The notes under the pieces: model-generated
What the model saw: only the letters and a program-made list of their open reading frames with translations
Databases searched by the model: none
What the model was told of the DNA's origin: nothing
Program-made: the position numbers and the translations under genes
In this document: one piece after another, positions 1 through 5,397 of the stretch
Layout of the letters: each line of letters starts with the position of its first letter
Position numbering within the stretch: position 1 is the stretch's first letter
Assembly: GCA_902485915.1 (NCBI GenBank)
Contig: CABTMH010000066.1
Location: 1 to 5,440 of the forward strand
Length of the DNA: 5,440 bases
Direction: 5' to 3'
Source: an uncultured Oribacterium sp.
Lineage (GTDB): Bacteria > Bacillota > Clostridia > Lachnospirales > Lachnospiraceae

Positions 1-314
1 AAGCTGAAATTGAAGCTCGTCGCCTGCGCGAAGATCGTATTCAGTGCGGCCGACTCCGCCTTCAGATTATCATAGGAAGCGACGATGCCGCTCTCCGCCT
101 TCTGTCCGTTTTCGATATCCTCCTGCATCTGCTTGATGATGTCGGATTTCTGCTGCTCCATCTCCATCTGCTGCTCGAGCACCGTCGTGTCCGCCGCCGC
201 GATGCGTTCCTGCACCGGGAGCCGCACGAAGCGGTAGTACACGAGGCTCAGCAGGATCATCGCCAGTACGAGAAGAAGGACTTTCTCCCGTTTCGTAAAA
301 GCTCTGTTTAACAT
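1..314 (-). CDS. pilO: PilO-like type IV pilus alignment protein (partial; C-terminal part beyond the left edge)
   Basis: Translating the minus strand from the ATG at 314 gives 104 residues with no stop before the window edge, so the gene is cut at its 3' side. Seen: a short basic cytoplasmic start (MLNRAFTKREK), one membrane helix at about residues 11-27, then a Gln/Glu-rich stretch at about 33-95 with coiled-coil character. That is the topology of PilO/GspM-type proteins, which pair with PilN in the inner-membrane alignment complex of type IV pili. The start is set by GGGAGG (325-320), 5 nt before the ATG and directly behind the stop of the pilN-like gene. The 11-nt gap indicates co-transcription and probably coupled translation. 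The usual C-terminal ferredoxin-like domain is outside the window, so the name rests on topology and on position after pilM and pilN. Confidence 0.75.
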   Translation of the reverse strand, partial: MLNRAFTKREKVLLLVLAMILLSLVYYRFVRLPVQERIAAADTTVLEQQMEMEQQKSDIIKQMQEDIENGQKAESGIVASYDNLKAESAALNTIFAQATSFNFS

Positions 315-325
315 TCTGTCCTCCC

Positions 326-1390
326 TCAGCCTAACGGGCTTCCGCCCTGGATCGTGATGCTGCCGCCGTTAAACGGGTTATCCGTCGGTGTGTCAATGTT
401 GGCGGGCTGCTGTTGTACGGCGACGGTCTGCGGCACGGCTGCGGTCGGCTGCTGTGCGGCGGCCTGCGCGGCCTGTGCAGCCTGCGCGGCCTGGCGCTTC
501 GCTGCTTCCTCTGCAGCACGCTGCGCAGCAGCACGCTCTGCCTTCGCAGCTGCGGCCTCAGTGCTCGTGTTCGCGGTACCTGCATCCGCCGAAGAAGTGG
601 TCGTGTTCGACGCCGCTCCGGTCTCGCCGATACGGTCCGGACGCGTGTGCTCGATGCTCGGGATATACGCGTTCTGCCCGGTTGCGGAGCCGTCCTCGCC
701 GGCATCGAGGGCCTGATCGCTGGTCGCGGAAGCCTCACCGGACGCGAGCGCTGCGCGGACCTGCTCCGGGGTGCGGAAGTAGATCGTCAGCTGGCCGGTC
801 ACGAAGAGCGGCTGATCCGGGGTGCCATCCTCGGAGAGCGACAGCTTATCCTTATCCTCATCGGTTGCAGCGGTCTGGGCCGTCACGTAGTTCACGTACT
901 CGGAGCCCTCGAGCGATAGGATGATATCCGGGAGACGCTGCGCGTCGGTCACGCCGACGGTGATCACAGCGATGTTATCCTGGATCTGGATGGTCTGGAT
1001 GCCCCCCGCCGCATGCACACGCTCGTCGATGACGTTCAGCATGGTGACGCGGTCCTGACGAGAAAGCTCCTCGTCGTCGAGATAGCCGTTCCCGTAGTGG
1101 GAGTAGTCGGCACGCACACTCGCGTACTCGCTGTTCGCTTCCTTCATCTTCTCGAGGTTCTGCTCCATACGGCTGTAGTTCGCCTCCGCGGCATCGGCAC
1201 GCGCGAGCTGCGCCGCTACGCCATAGCGGGAGAAGAAATACAGGAAGACCATGAACAGCGCGAAGAGGACGATCGTGAAGACGCGGTCCTGCGTGTCGTG
1301 CTCGTGGTACATGAGGTTGATGGTTTTCTTCGATGGGTACTTGCCGCTCCGGCCGATCTGCACCTTGCCCAGTTCCTTTAAGTTCGTCAA
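326..1390 (-). CDS. pilN: PilN-like type IV pilus assembly protein with a long low-complexity C-terminal tail
   Basis: 354 residues. Residues 1-35 are cytoplasmic and carry INLM at 24-27 (KKTINLMYH), matching the INL motif by which PilN binds the PilM groove. One membrane helix follows at about 36-57, a predicted coiled coil at about 60-95, and an alpha/beta region at about 111-207 that fits the small ferredoxin-like domain of PilN. Residues 208-354 are a low-complexity tail: Ser/Thr/Gly/Ala-rich, then Ala/Gln/Glu-rich at 265-320 with four QAA units, ending in an Asn/Gly/Pro-rich segment. Classical PilN proteins are roughly 180-200 residues, so the tail is the excess. The start is a TTG: AGGAGGTG (1403-1396) lies 5 nt upstream, and the TTG shares TTGA with the pilM stop, a typical coupling overlap. 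The extracytoplasmic domain is poorly conserved, so the assignment rests on motif, topology and neighbours. Role inferred: alignment subcomplex with PilM and PilO. Confidence 0.85.
   Translation of the reverse strand: MTNLKELGKVQIGRSGKYPSKKTINLMYHEHDTQDRVFTIVLFALFMVFLYFFSRYGVAAQLARADAAEANYSRMEQNLEKMKEANSEYASVRADYSHYGNGYLDDEELSRQDRVTMLNVIDERVHAAGGIQTIQIQDNIAVITVGVTDAQRLPDIILSLEGSEYVNYVTAQTAATDEDKDKLSLSEDGTPDQPLFVTGQLTIYFRTPEQVRAALASGEASATSDQALDAGEDGSATGQNAYIPSIEHTRPDRIGETGAASNTTTSSADAGTANTSTEAAAAKAERAAAQRAAEEAAKRQAAQAAQAAQAAAQQPTAAVPQTVAVQQQPANIDTPTDNPFNGGSITIQGGSPLG
463..493 (-). repeat. 9-bp tandem repeat coding for Gln-Ala-Ala units in the PilN-like tail
   Basis: On the plus strand the unit CCTGCGCGG occurs at 463-471, again as CCTGTGCAG at 472-480, again as CCTGCGCGG at 481-489, and starts a fourth time at 490. 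On the coding strand this is CAG-GCN-GCN. The unit keeps reading frame, so changes in copy number would lengthen or shorten the tail without a frameshift. Confidence 0.8.
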
Positions 1391-2448
1391 ACCGGCACCT
1401 CCTGCTTCGTCAATGTCTCCTTGATTTCATCGTCACTGAGCGCGCGTACCTTCGCCTCCGGATCGAGGGCGACGCCGTAGCTCTGCGGGCTCAGGAGAAG
1501 CGCCGCCTCGAGGCCCGGCTCGGTGTACGGCATGAGGTCGGTGAGCGGGCGCATCGGAAGGTTCATCGTCTCCTCGATGGTCTCCAGCAGCGTAGGATAG
1601 TTCGCGGCACCACCGCAGTAGTACAGGGTGTCGATTGTGTTGTTCGTGTTACTGTAGCTGTAGAAGTTCATCGCACGCATGATCTGCACGGCACTGCTTT
1701 CGTAGAGCGCTGCCATGTTCTCGTGTGTGAGGACCTCATCCTGGTTCGACTCGGCAGCGAGCTGGCCGATGTGGACATCCGTGCTGCGGATCTCTGCGGC
1801 GATCTCCGCGATGCGACGCGCGCCCGGCTCGAGCGGTCGGGTGACCTCGTAGACACCGTTTCGGAAGAAGTGAAGCTTGAAGCTGCGGTCGCCCATATCG
1901 AGGATCGCATAGTCCTTCGTATCCGGCACGCGGAACAGCGCGTTATAGTGGCGAAGTACACGCTGGAAGCCGAGCACATCCGGCACGAGGCCGACGGCGT
2001 TCAGCTTCGCATGCTTCGCCAGTGTCCGGTAGCGGTCGATTAGATCTCGGCTGCATGCCACCGCGAGGAGCTTCATCGTCTTCTCGCCCTCCTCGATCAC
2101 GGCATAGTCGTAGAAATACTTCTCGGTCGGCTCACTGATATAATCATGGAACTCGAACGGAAGGTTCAGCTGGAGCTGCTTCACGGTCATGCGCGGCAGG
2201 TCGACGACACGCATATAGACACCGCTCGACGGCAGGGTGAAGATGACGTTTCGGCAGTGGATGCCGTGGCTCTGAAAGCTTTCCCTCAGAAAATCCGCCA
2301 TCGCATCCCAGTACTGGACCATGCCGTCCTTCACGATATTATCCGGGAGTGTCTCGACGAAGACGTCCTTCAGCTCTCCCTTTACGATGTATGAAATCTT
2401 CATTCGGTAGTTTCCGATGTCGATACCGACGACTTTCGTGATTTTCAT
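1387..2448 (-). CDS. pilM: PilM-like actin-fold ATPase of the type IV pilus alignment complex
   Basis: 353 residues from the ATG at 2448, the usual PilM length. Sequence signs of the FtsA/PilM actin fold are the phosphate-1 loop GIDIGNYRMKISY (8-20), the phosphate-2 loop ILDMGDRSFKLHFF (182-195) and the adenosine motif LYYCGGAANYPTL (275-287). No signal peptide or membrane helix is visible, so the protein is cytoplasmic. PilM binds nucleotide and docks on the N-terminal INL motif of PilN, linking cytoplasmic pilus ATPases to the membrane complex; the next gene encodes a protein with that motif. A TTG at 2454 would add two residues, but AAAGGA (2461-2456) is 7 nt from the ATG and only 1 nt from the TTG, so the ATG is preferred. 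The stop overlaps the pilN-like start by 4 nt. No own promoter was convincing in the 93-nt gap upstream; read-through from the peptidase gene is likely. Confidence 0.93.
   Translation of the reverse strand: MKITKVVGIDIGNYRMKISYIVKGELKDVFVETLPDNIVKDGMVQYWDAMADFLRESFQSHGIHCRNVIFTLPSSGVYMRVVDLPRMTVKQLQLNLPFEFHDYISEPTEKYFYDYAVIEEGEKTMKLLAVACSRDLIDRYRTLAKHAKLNAVGLVPDVLGFQRVLRHYNALFRVPDTKDYAILDMGDRSFKLHFFRNGVYEVTRPLEPGARRIAEIAAEIRSTDVHIGQLAAESNQDEVLTHENMAALYESSAVQIMRAMNFYSYSNTNNTIDTLYYCGGAANYPTLLETIEETMNLPMRPLTDLMPYTEPGLEAALLLSPQSYGVALDPEAKVRALSDDEIKETLTKQEVPV
1396..1403 (-). promoter_or_regulatory. Shine-Dalgarno site fixing the TTG start of the pilN-like gene
   Basis: Minus strand reads AGGAGGTG, then 5 nt, then TTG (1390-1388). 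The site lies inside the last codons of the pilM-like gene. It supports the non-ATG start, as the next in-frame Met is residue 27, inside the INLM motif. Confidence 0.8.
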
Positions 2449-2541
2449 AATCAAATCCTTTTGCTTGTCACAGGTGGAAACCCACGACCTGAAGGTCGTG
2501 GGTAGTTGACATTATCATCATCTGTTATAAGACAAATTTTT
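2449..2541. other. Intergenic gap between the prepilin peptidase and pilM-like genes
   Basis: A 93-nt AT-rich gap. It holds the SD site of the pilM-like gene (2461-2456) and a perfect hairpin at 2480-2503. I found no promoter with both boxes at acceptable spacing: TATAAC and GATAAT occur on the minus strand, but without a matching -35 box. Confidence 0.6.
2473..2512 (+). repeat. Perfect 10-bp hairpin resembling a relic IS200/IS605 right end
   Basis: On the plus strand ACCCACGACC (2480-2489), loop TGAA (2490-2493) and GGTCGTGGGT (2494-2503) form a stem without mismatch, preceded by GTGGAA and followed by AGTTGAC. A GTGGAAA-hairpin-TAGTTGAC layout resembles, from memory, the right ends of IS200/IS605-type elements, where the tnpB guide RNA ends. 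No tnpA or tnpB remnant is next to it. Read on the minus strand, the hairpin is followed only by TTTCC, so it would be at best a weak terminator between the two pilus genes. The hairpin is certain; its origin is inference. Confidence 0.5.
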
Positions 2542-3513
2542 TCACAATATGAATCCAGTATACCACGCCACGAATTCACTTCCAAATAAAACAGAGAGGA
2601 AAACGGCGATGGAGATGGATGGGCCGAATGGAATCTTATCCTTTCTGAGCACGAGCGCGATGAACAGTCCCACGAAGCAGCTGAGTATCAGGTTAAAGAG
2701 TGTCACACCCGGTCGCATATAGAGTCCGGTCATGAACAGCAGCTTGATATCTCCGCCGCCGAGGCTCTCTTTTCCCGTGAGCTTATCGAAGATGAGCGAG
2801 ATCAGCAGCATGAGGAGGCCGACGCCGAAGGCACTGATCAGGCCCCACTTGAGATCCGTGAGGAGCCACTGCGTGAACGGGAGGTCTACAGGAAAGACGG
2901 CAGCGGCACCGGTAGCGAGTGGTCCACCGGCGCTGCCGGACTGCAGTCCAGCCGCAGCCAGCATGCTCCGACCGAGCCCATCCTGGAGGCCGGGTGCATT
3001 GACCAGCGGTAAACGTGCGCCTGTGATGCTGAGCGCCTCGGTGAGACCACGCCCCTGCGTGCATGCGATGAGCGGCAGGGTGAGGAGCCACCAGAGGATG
3101 CCTGCGACGTGAAAGCGATCCGGGATGAGGAGGGTCTTCTGGTCCACGAGACTGAGCCCCATCAGAATCACGAGAAGCCCGAGATAGCGAAGCGCCACGA
3201 AGGAAACGTCGAACTTATACACGATGGCGGCGAAACCGAGGCCGAGTGCGAACTCCACCCAGGTCGACTCCGCGCTGAACTTCGCCCCGCAGTAGCGGCA
3301 GCGACCGCCCGAGCGAAGATACGAGATGATCGGGATCAGGTCGCGGGCCCCGAGTGCATGCCCGCAGACATCACAGTGCGAGCGGCCACGCGCGACCCGC
3401 TCATGATGCACGAGCCGCCACGCCACACAGTCGATATAGCTCCCGAACACCGCCCCGAAAAGGAACGCGAGGATGAGGATGTAAAGCAGGATAAGTGGCG
3501 TAGTCTGGTACAT
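2542..3513 (-). CDS. pilD: Prepilin leader peptidase / N-methyltransferase (A24 aspartic protease)
   Basis: 323 residues, polytopic membrane protein. The N-terminal methyltransferase part has the typical FGSYIDCVAWRL segment (23-34) and two zinc-type CxxC pairs, C47/C50 (HCDVCGH) and C72/C75 (RCRYCG), before a PIISYLRSGG segment. The protease aspartates are D124 (SLVDQKTLLIPD) and D255 in the GGGD motif (LGGGDIKLLF). Both active sites look intact. The enzyme cleaves prepilins after the leader Gly at the inner face of the membrane and methylates the new N-terminus, which fits the pilus genes downstream. The two Asp residues are 131 apart, whereas in TcpJ (D125/D189) they are 64 apart; the excess is a Gly/Ala/Leu/Pro-rich loop at about residues 150-216. 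Start chosen at 3513: GGAG lies 4 nt upstream of the ATG. It has its own extended -10 promoter 46 bp upstream and no terminator before pilM. Confidence 0.97.
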   Translation of the reverse strand: MYQTTPLILLYILILAFLFGAVFGSYIDCVAWRLVHHERVARGRSHCDVCGHALGARDLIPIISYLRSGGRCRYCGAKFSAESTWVEFALGLGFAAIVYKFDVSFVALRYLGLLVILMGLSLVDQKTLLIPDRFHVAGILWWLLTLPLIACTQGRGLTEALSITGARLPLVNAPGLQDGLGRSMLAAAGLQSGSAGGPLATGAAAVFPVDLPFTQWLLTDLKWGLISAFGVGLLMLLISLIFDKLTGKESLGGGDIKLLFMTGLYMRPGVTLFNLILSCFVGLFIALVLRKDKIPFGPSISIAVFLSVLFGSEFVAWYTGFIL

Positions 3514-3558
3514 GAGGCTCCGTTTCTAAAAAAAACTGTATACATAAAAACCGAACTG

Positions 3559-3566
3559 ATTATAGC
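3559..3566 (-). promoter_or_regulatory. Extended -10 promoter of the prepilin peptidase gene
   Basis: The minus strand reads TGCTATAAT: a perfect TATAAT (3564-3559) with an upstream TG one base away. The expected -35 position is poor (GTTATA at 17 bp), which an extended -10 can tolerate or an activator can compensate. Transcription would start near 3552, leaving a leader of about 40 nt that contains the GGAG ribosome site. Confidence 0.65.
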
Positions 3567-3576
3567 ATGCACAGGC

Positions 3577-3605
3577 CGATCTATAACAGTATTTTTGATA
3601 GATCG
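3577..3605. promoter_or_regulatory. Inverted repeat over the -35 region of the prepilin peptidase promoter (candidate operator)
   Basis: CGATCTAT (3577-3584) and ATAGATCG (3598-3605) are perfect 8-bp inverted arms 13 nt apart, about 21 bp centre to centre or two helical turns. The near arm touches the expected -35 hexamer at 3582-3587. This geometry suits a dimeric transcription factor. The weak -35 would fit an activator, but a repressor is equally possible. Confidence 0.5.
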
Positions 3606-3702
3606 TGACACGGATTTGCTGTTTTTTCGTTGCTGATCAGTCGGGGGCCGTGTCGGTCAGCCTGAATCCACTTGGCTATATGGTTTAGACTAGGGTCAGC
3701 AC
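3606..3702. other. Remainder of the gap between the pilin-like and peptidase genes
   Basis: This stretch lies between the pilin-like gene's terminator and the peptidase operator. It contains interlocking inverted repeats: GACACGG (3607-3613) with CCGTGTC (3648-3654), and GCTGATC (3632-3638) with GGTCAGC (3655-3661, one G-T pair). Neither is followed by a T-tract on the minus strand. I see no small gene with a ribosome site. Confidence 0.4.
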
Positions 3703-3725
3703 AAAAAAGATAAGGAGTGCTTATC
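3703..3725 (-). terminator. Rho-independent terminator after the pilin-like gene
   Basis: On the minus strand GATAAG, loop CACTC, CTTATC is followed by TTTTTT (3708-3703), 35 nt after the stop of the pilin-like gene. The 6-bp stem is AT-rich, so efficiency may be modest, but the T-tract is clear. Confidence 0.65.
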
Positions 3726-3760
3726 GGGGGCACGGCGCCGCGCATCATCGTGGGCTCCGG

Positions 3761-4462
3761 TCAGTACTGGCTGTTCCAGAAAAGCGTCTCACCCTCCGGG
3801 GCGTCTTCGGCGATGTGCTCGCGCTCCTCGCCGGTGAGGGCCGCCTTCTCTTCCGCGGACATCATCGTATAGTCGTAGTAGTAGAGCACCGGGCCACGCC
3901 AGCGTACCATCGCGAGCTGCCCGTCCTGTGAGAAGCTGATGGCGAGGAACTGCGCGCCATCCGGATCGCCGAGACCCGTCACGTTCTGACGGATGTTATC
4001 GAAGAAGCTCCGGTTGTGCGTGACATCGTCACGCGTGGTCGTCATACCATCATCGAGGCGACCGATCGCCTTCCGATCACGCTCGTCGCCCCGGTTCGGC
4101 ACCCCGATGGCCCCCGTCTGCGCCTGCCGATTCTGAAACGCCAGCGAGCGCCCATAGCCCTTCAGGTCTACACGATCCTGCGCCCGGAAATGCACCCGCG
4201 TATACGCCTGCTTCGTCTCCGCGTCATAGTAGTACACCACAGCCCCCGGTGCTCCGTCCATCAGGTACTGCGTCTTCGCGCAGGCCACCGCCTCATCGAC
4301 CTCCTCGCAGTCATACGTCATCGCGATATCCTGCAGATGCCGTATATAGCCATCCACCACAAACATCAGAAGCACCAGTGCGATCAGCACCATCAGAATA
4401 TAGTGCACCGCCGCGAGTCCCCGGCAGTCATGCAGCCGCGTGCGGAAATCTTCTCGAATCAT
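3761..4462 (-). CDS. Membrane-anchored pilin-like protein of unknown function
   Basis: 233 residues from the ATG at 4462. The N-terminus is short, basic and polar (1-15), then a hydrophobic helix at about 16-37, then an extracytoplasmic domain with no recognised family. The junction RG|LAAVH (G15, L16, H20) resembles the prepilin cleavage site G|FTLVE, and the helix runs on into a segment (CEEVDEAVACAKTQYLMDG, 52-70) like the alpha1 stalk of pilins. The usual Glu at +5 is His. C52 and C61 could form a disulfide. The distal part (70-233) is hydrophilic and rich in Tyr and Asp, with VYYYD and LYYYDY patches. Lying beside a prepilin peptidase, it may be a minor pilin or pseudopilin; a plain signal-anchored surface protein is the alternative. 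An upstream in-frame ATG at 4510 is rejected: it coincides with the predicted transcription start, whereas AAAGGGGAGG directly precedes the ATG at 4462. Confidence 0.6.
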   Translation of the reverse strand: MIREDFRTRLHDCRGLAAVHYILMVLIALVLLMFVVDGYIRHLQDIAMTYDCEEVDEAVACAKTQYLMDGAPGAVVYYYDAETKQAYTRVHFRAQDRVDLKGYGRSLAFQNRQAQTGAIGVPNRGDERDRKAIGRLDDGMTTTRDDVTHNRSFFDNIRQNVTGLGDPDGAQFLAISFSQDGQLAMVRWRGPVLYYYDYTMMSAEEKAALTGEEREHIAEDAPEGETLFWNSQY

Positions 4463-4464
4463 AT

Positions 4465-4474
4465 CCTCCCCTTT
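4465..4474 (-). promoter_or_regulatory. Shine-Dalgarno site fixing the start of the pilin-like gene
   Basis: The minus strand reads AAAGGGGAGG, then AT, then the ATG at 4462. It favours a 233-residue protein over the 249-residue reading from 4510, and places a Gly-hydrophobic junction at residue 15, a plausible prepilin leader length. Confidence 0.75.
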
Positions 4475-4516
4475 CGCCTTCGGAACGGTCCTGTTATAGA
4501 CAGAGATCATTTCTTA

Positions 4517-4545
4517 AGTATACTGTCCGAAGCAGCATCCAACAA
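4517..4545 (-). promoter_or_regulatory. Predicted sigma-70-type promoter of the pilin-like gene
   Basis: On the minus strand TTGTTG (4545-4540), 17 bp, TATACT (4522-4517). The -10 matches 5 of 6; the -35 matches the conserved TTG half. Transcription would begin near 4510, giving a leader of about 48 nt to the ATG at 4462. Confidence 0.55.
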
Positions 4546-4567
4546 CGGAATATTTCGCCGATGCTGC
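4532..4567. promoter_or_regulatory. Inverted repeat flanking the -35 box of the pilin-like gene's promoter (candidate operator)
   Basis: GCAGCATC (4532-4539) and GATGCTGC (4560-4567) are perfect 8-bp arms separated by 20 nt. One arm lies in the -35/-10 spacer and the other upstream of -35, so a bound protein dimer would straddle the -35 box. The arm sequence differs from that at the peptidase promoter. Confidence 0.45.
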
Positions 4568-4584
4568 GCACACCTGCCCAACTA

Positions 4585-4629
4585 TAAAAGCCGTCACACA
4601 GCTGGCGTTGCAGTCAGTCGTATGACGGC
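4585..4629 (-). terminator. Rho-independent terminator after the GNAT gene
   Basis: On the minus strand GCCGTCATAC and GTGTGACGGC pair over 10 bp (one G-T), with a 20-nt loop, followed by TTTTATAG. It begins 17 nt after the GNAT stop and separates that gene from the pilin-like gene's promoter. The long loop and short T-run make it moderate. Confidence 0.6.
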
Positions 4630-4646
4630 GCTTCTCAAGACCACGT

Positions 4647-5342
4647 TCACTGCAGGAAGCGTTCCACCACTTCCTCCGGCAGCTCCGGGAAGGGAATCAT
4701 CGCCTCCGGTTTCGCCGGGTGTGGCGCGATCCACTTTTCCATCCAGATCATGTCGTACCAGCGGTCAAACTTATATGCGCAGGCATGGAAATGCCCGACG
4801 AGCTGATAGCCGAGGTGTGCATGGAAGTCCGGGCTGTTCGTACTCAGGTAGGGATCATCCTTCGTCCCCGGATACGCGATACAGGCGTTCACGCTGATGA
4901 TGTTCATCGCGCGGAGGATCGCCTCGAGCCGCTCATAGAGCTGCCGCCCGAGCCCGTGCTTCTGCGCATGCCGATCGACGTAGATCGACGTCTCCACGCT
5001 CCAGTCGTACGCCGCGCGTTCGTGCAGACGCCCGACATAGGCGTAGCCAATGATGTGTTCGGTCGTCCTGTGTGCCCCGGTAACCGCATCGGCACCGTAA
5101 GCCGGCGTCAACGAATCCGGGAGGCCATCGACATGCGCGGCGGCTGCATTGGCCGACGGCTCCTCGATGGCGACGATGTACGGGTAGGTCGCCAGCGTGT
5201 GCGTGATGCGCGCGCGGAACGCCTCGACGTCCGGCACCTCATACTCGAAGGTGATGGCGGTTTCCTCGACATATGGCGCATAAATCGCCCGCAGCGCCTC
5301 CGCATCCTCCGGACGCGCCACGCGAAATTTCAGTTTTCCCAT
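4647..5342 (-). CDS. GNAT N-acetyltransferase, phosphinothricin-acetyltransferase-like
   Basis: 231 residues, soluble. The N-terminus (FRVARPEDAEALRAIYAPYVEE, 6-27, then TAITFEYEVP, 28-37) is typical of the PAT/bar-like GNAT group. The acetyl-CoA loop, motif A, is at about 119-139 with the Q127-x-x-G-x-G132 signature (QKHGLG). SPDFHAHLGYQ (170-180) and FDRWYDMIWMEK (192-203) are the usual C-terminal GNAT elements. It should transfer acetyl from acetyl-CoA to an amine; the substrate cannot be read from sequence, and PAT-like annotations often do not mean herbicide detoxification. It is longer than bar (183 residues) because of an Ala/Pro-rich insertion at about 61-95 and an extra C-terminal segment after 203. 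The start at 5342 has GGAG 7 nt upstream. A terminator follows, so it is probably transcribed separately from the pilus genes and is not part of their system. Confidence 0.9.
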   Translation of the reverse strand: MGKLKFRVARPEDAEALRAIYAPYVEETAITFEYEVPDVEAFRARITHTLATYPYIVAIEEPSANAAAAHVDGLPDSLTPAYGADAVTGAHRTTEHIIGYAYVGRLHERAAYDWSVETSIYVDRHAQKHGLGRQLYERLEAILRAMNIISVNACIAYPGTKDDPYLSTNSPDFHAHLGYQLVGHFHACAYKFDRWYDMIWMEKWIAPHPAKPEAMIPFPELPEEVVERFLQ

Positions 5343-5358
5343 AATTCAACTCCGTCTT

Positions 5359-5387
5359 TTCATGGGGTCTGACCCCAATGTAGTCAA
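5359..5387 (-). promoter_or_regulatory. Weak candidate promoter of the GNAT gene
   Basis: On the minus strand TTGACT (5387-5382), 17 bp, CATGAA (5364-5359). The -35 matches 5 of 6 but the -10 only 3 of 6. The 15-bp palindrome at 5363-5377 fills most of the spacer. The true promoter may lie further right, outside the window. Confidence 0.25.
5363..5377. repeat. Palindrome TGGGGTC-T-GACCCCA
   Basis: Perfect 7-bp arms around one central base, 21 bp upstream of the GNAT start. On the minus strand it reads TTGGGGTCAGACCCCA, a string I associate with short dispersed or transposon-end repeats in several bacteria, though I cannot confirm this here. It could equally be an operator for the GNAT gene. 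Confidence 0.55.
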
Positions 5388-5397
5388 CTTAACATTT

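Noticed and set aside
463..493. 9-bp repeat as a CRISPR-like or regulatory array
   Set aside because: Units are contiguous without spacers and in frame within a coding tail; a simple coding repeat explains them.
1333..2043. Long open frame on the plus strand opposite the pilM-like gene
   Set aside because: It is antisense to a well-supported actin-fold gene, has no ribosome site, and gives an Arg/His/Val-rich product typical of the opposite strand of GC-rich coding DNA.
2446..2454. TTG at 2454 as start of the pilM-like gene
   Set aside because: The AAAGGA site is only 1 nt from this TTG but 7 nt from the ATG at 2448.
3537..3544. 8-bp palindrome TGTATACA in the peptidase leader
   Set aside because: Short and AT-rich, downstream of the predicted transcription start; expected by chance in such DNA.
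3109..3636. Open frame on the plus strand across the start of the peptidase gene
   Set aside because: It overlaps the conserved CxxC-coding region in antisense and shows no domain or ribosome site.
3632..3661. GCTGATC / GGTCAGC hairpin as a terminator
   Set aside because: On the minus strand the stem is followed by an A-rich stretch, not T, and on the plus strand by CTGAATCC; no termination signal in either direction.
4460..4510. Upstream ATG at 4510 as start of the pilin-like gene
   Set aside because: It lies at the predicted transcription start with no good SD, whereas the ATG at 4462 has AAAGGGGAGG directly upstream.
4016..4897. Plus-strand open frame of 293 codons spanning the pilin-like gene, the gap and part of the GNAT gene
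   Set aside because: It is antisense to two genes, their terminator and a promoter, and its composition is Arg/His/Pro/Ser-rich without recognisable motifs.
5340..5345. CATAAT on the plus strand as a -10 box for a small RNA ending at the right-edge terminator
   Set aside because: No -35-like hexamer lies 16-18 bp upstream, and it overlaps the GNAT start codon region.
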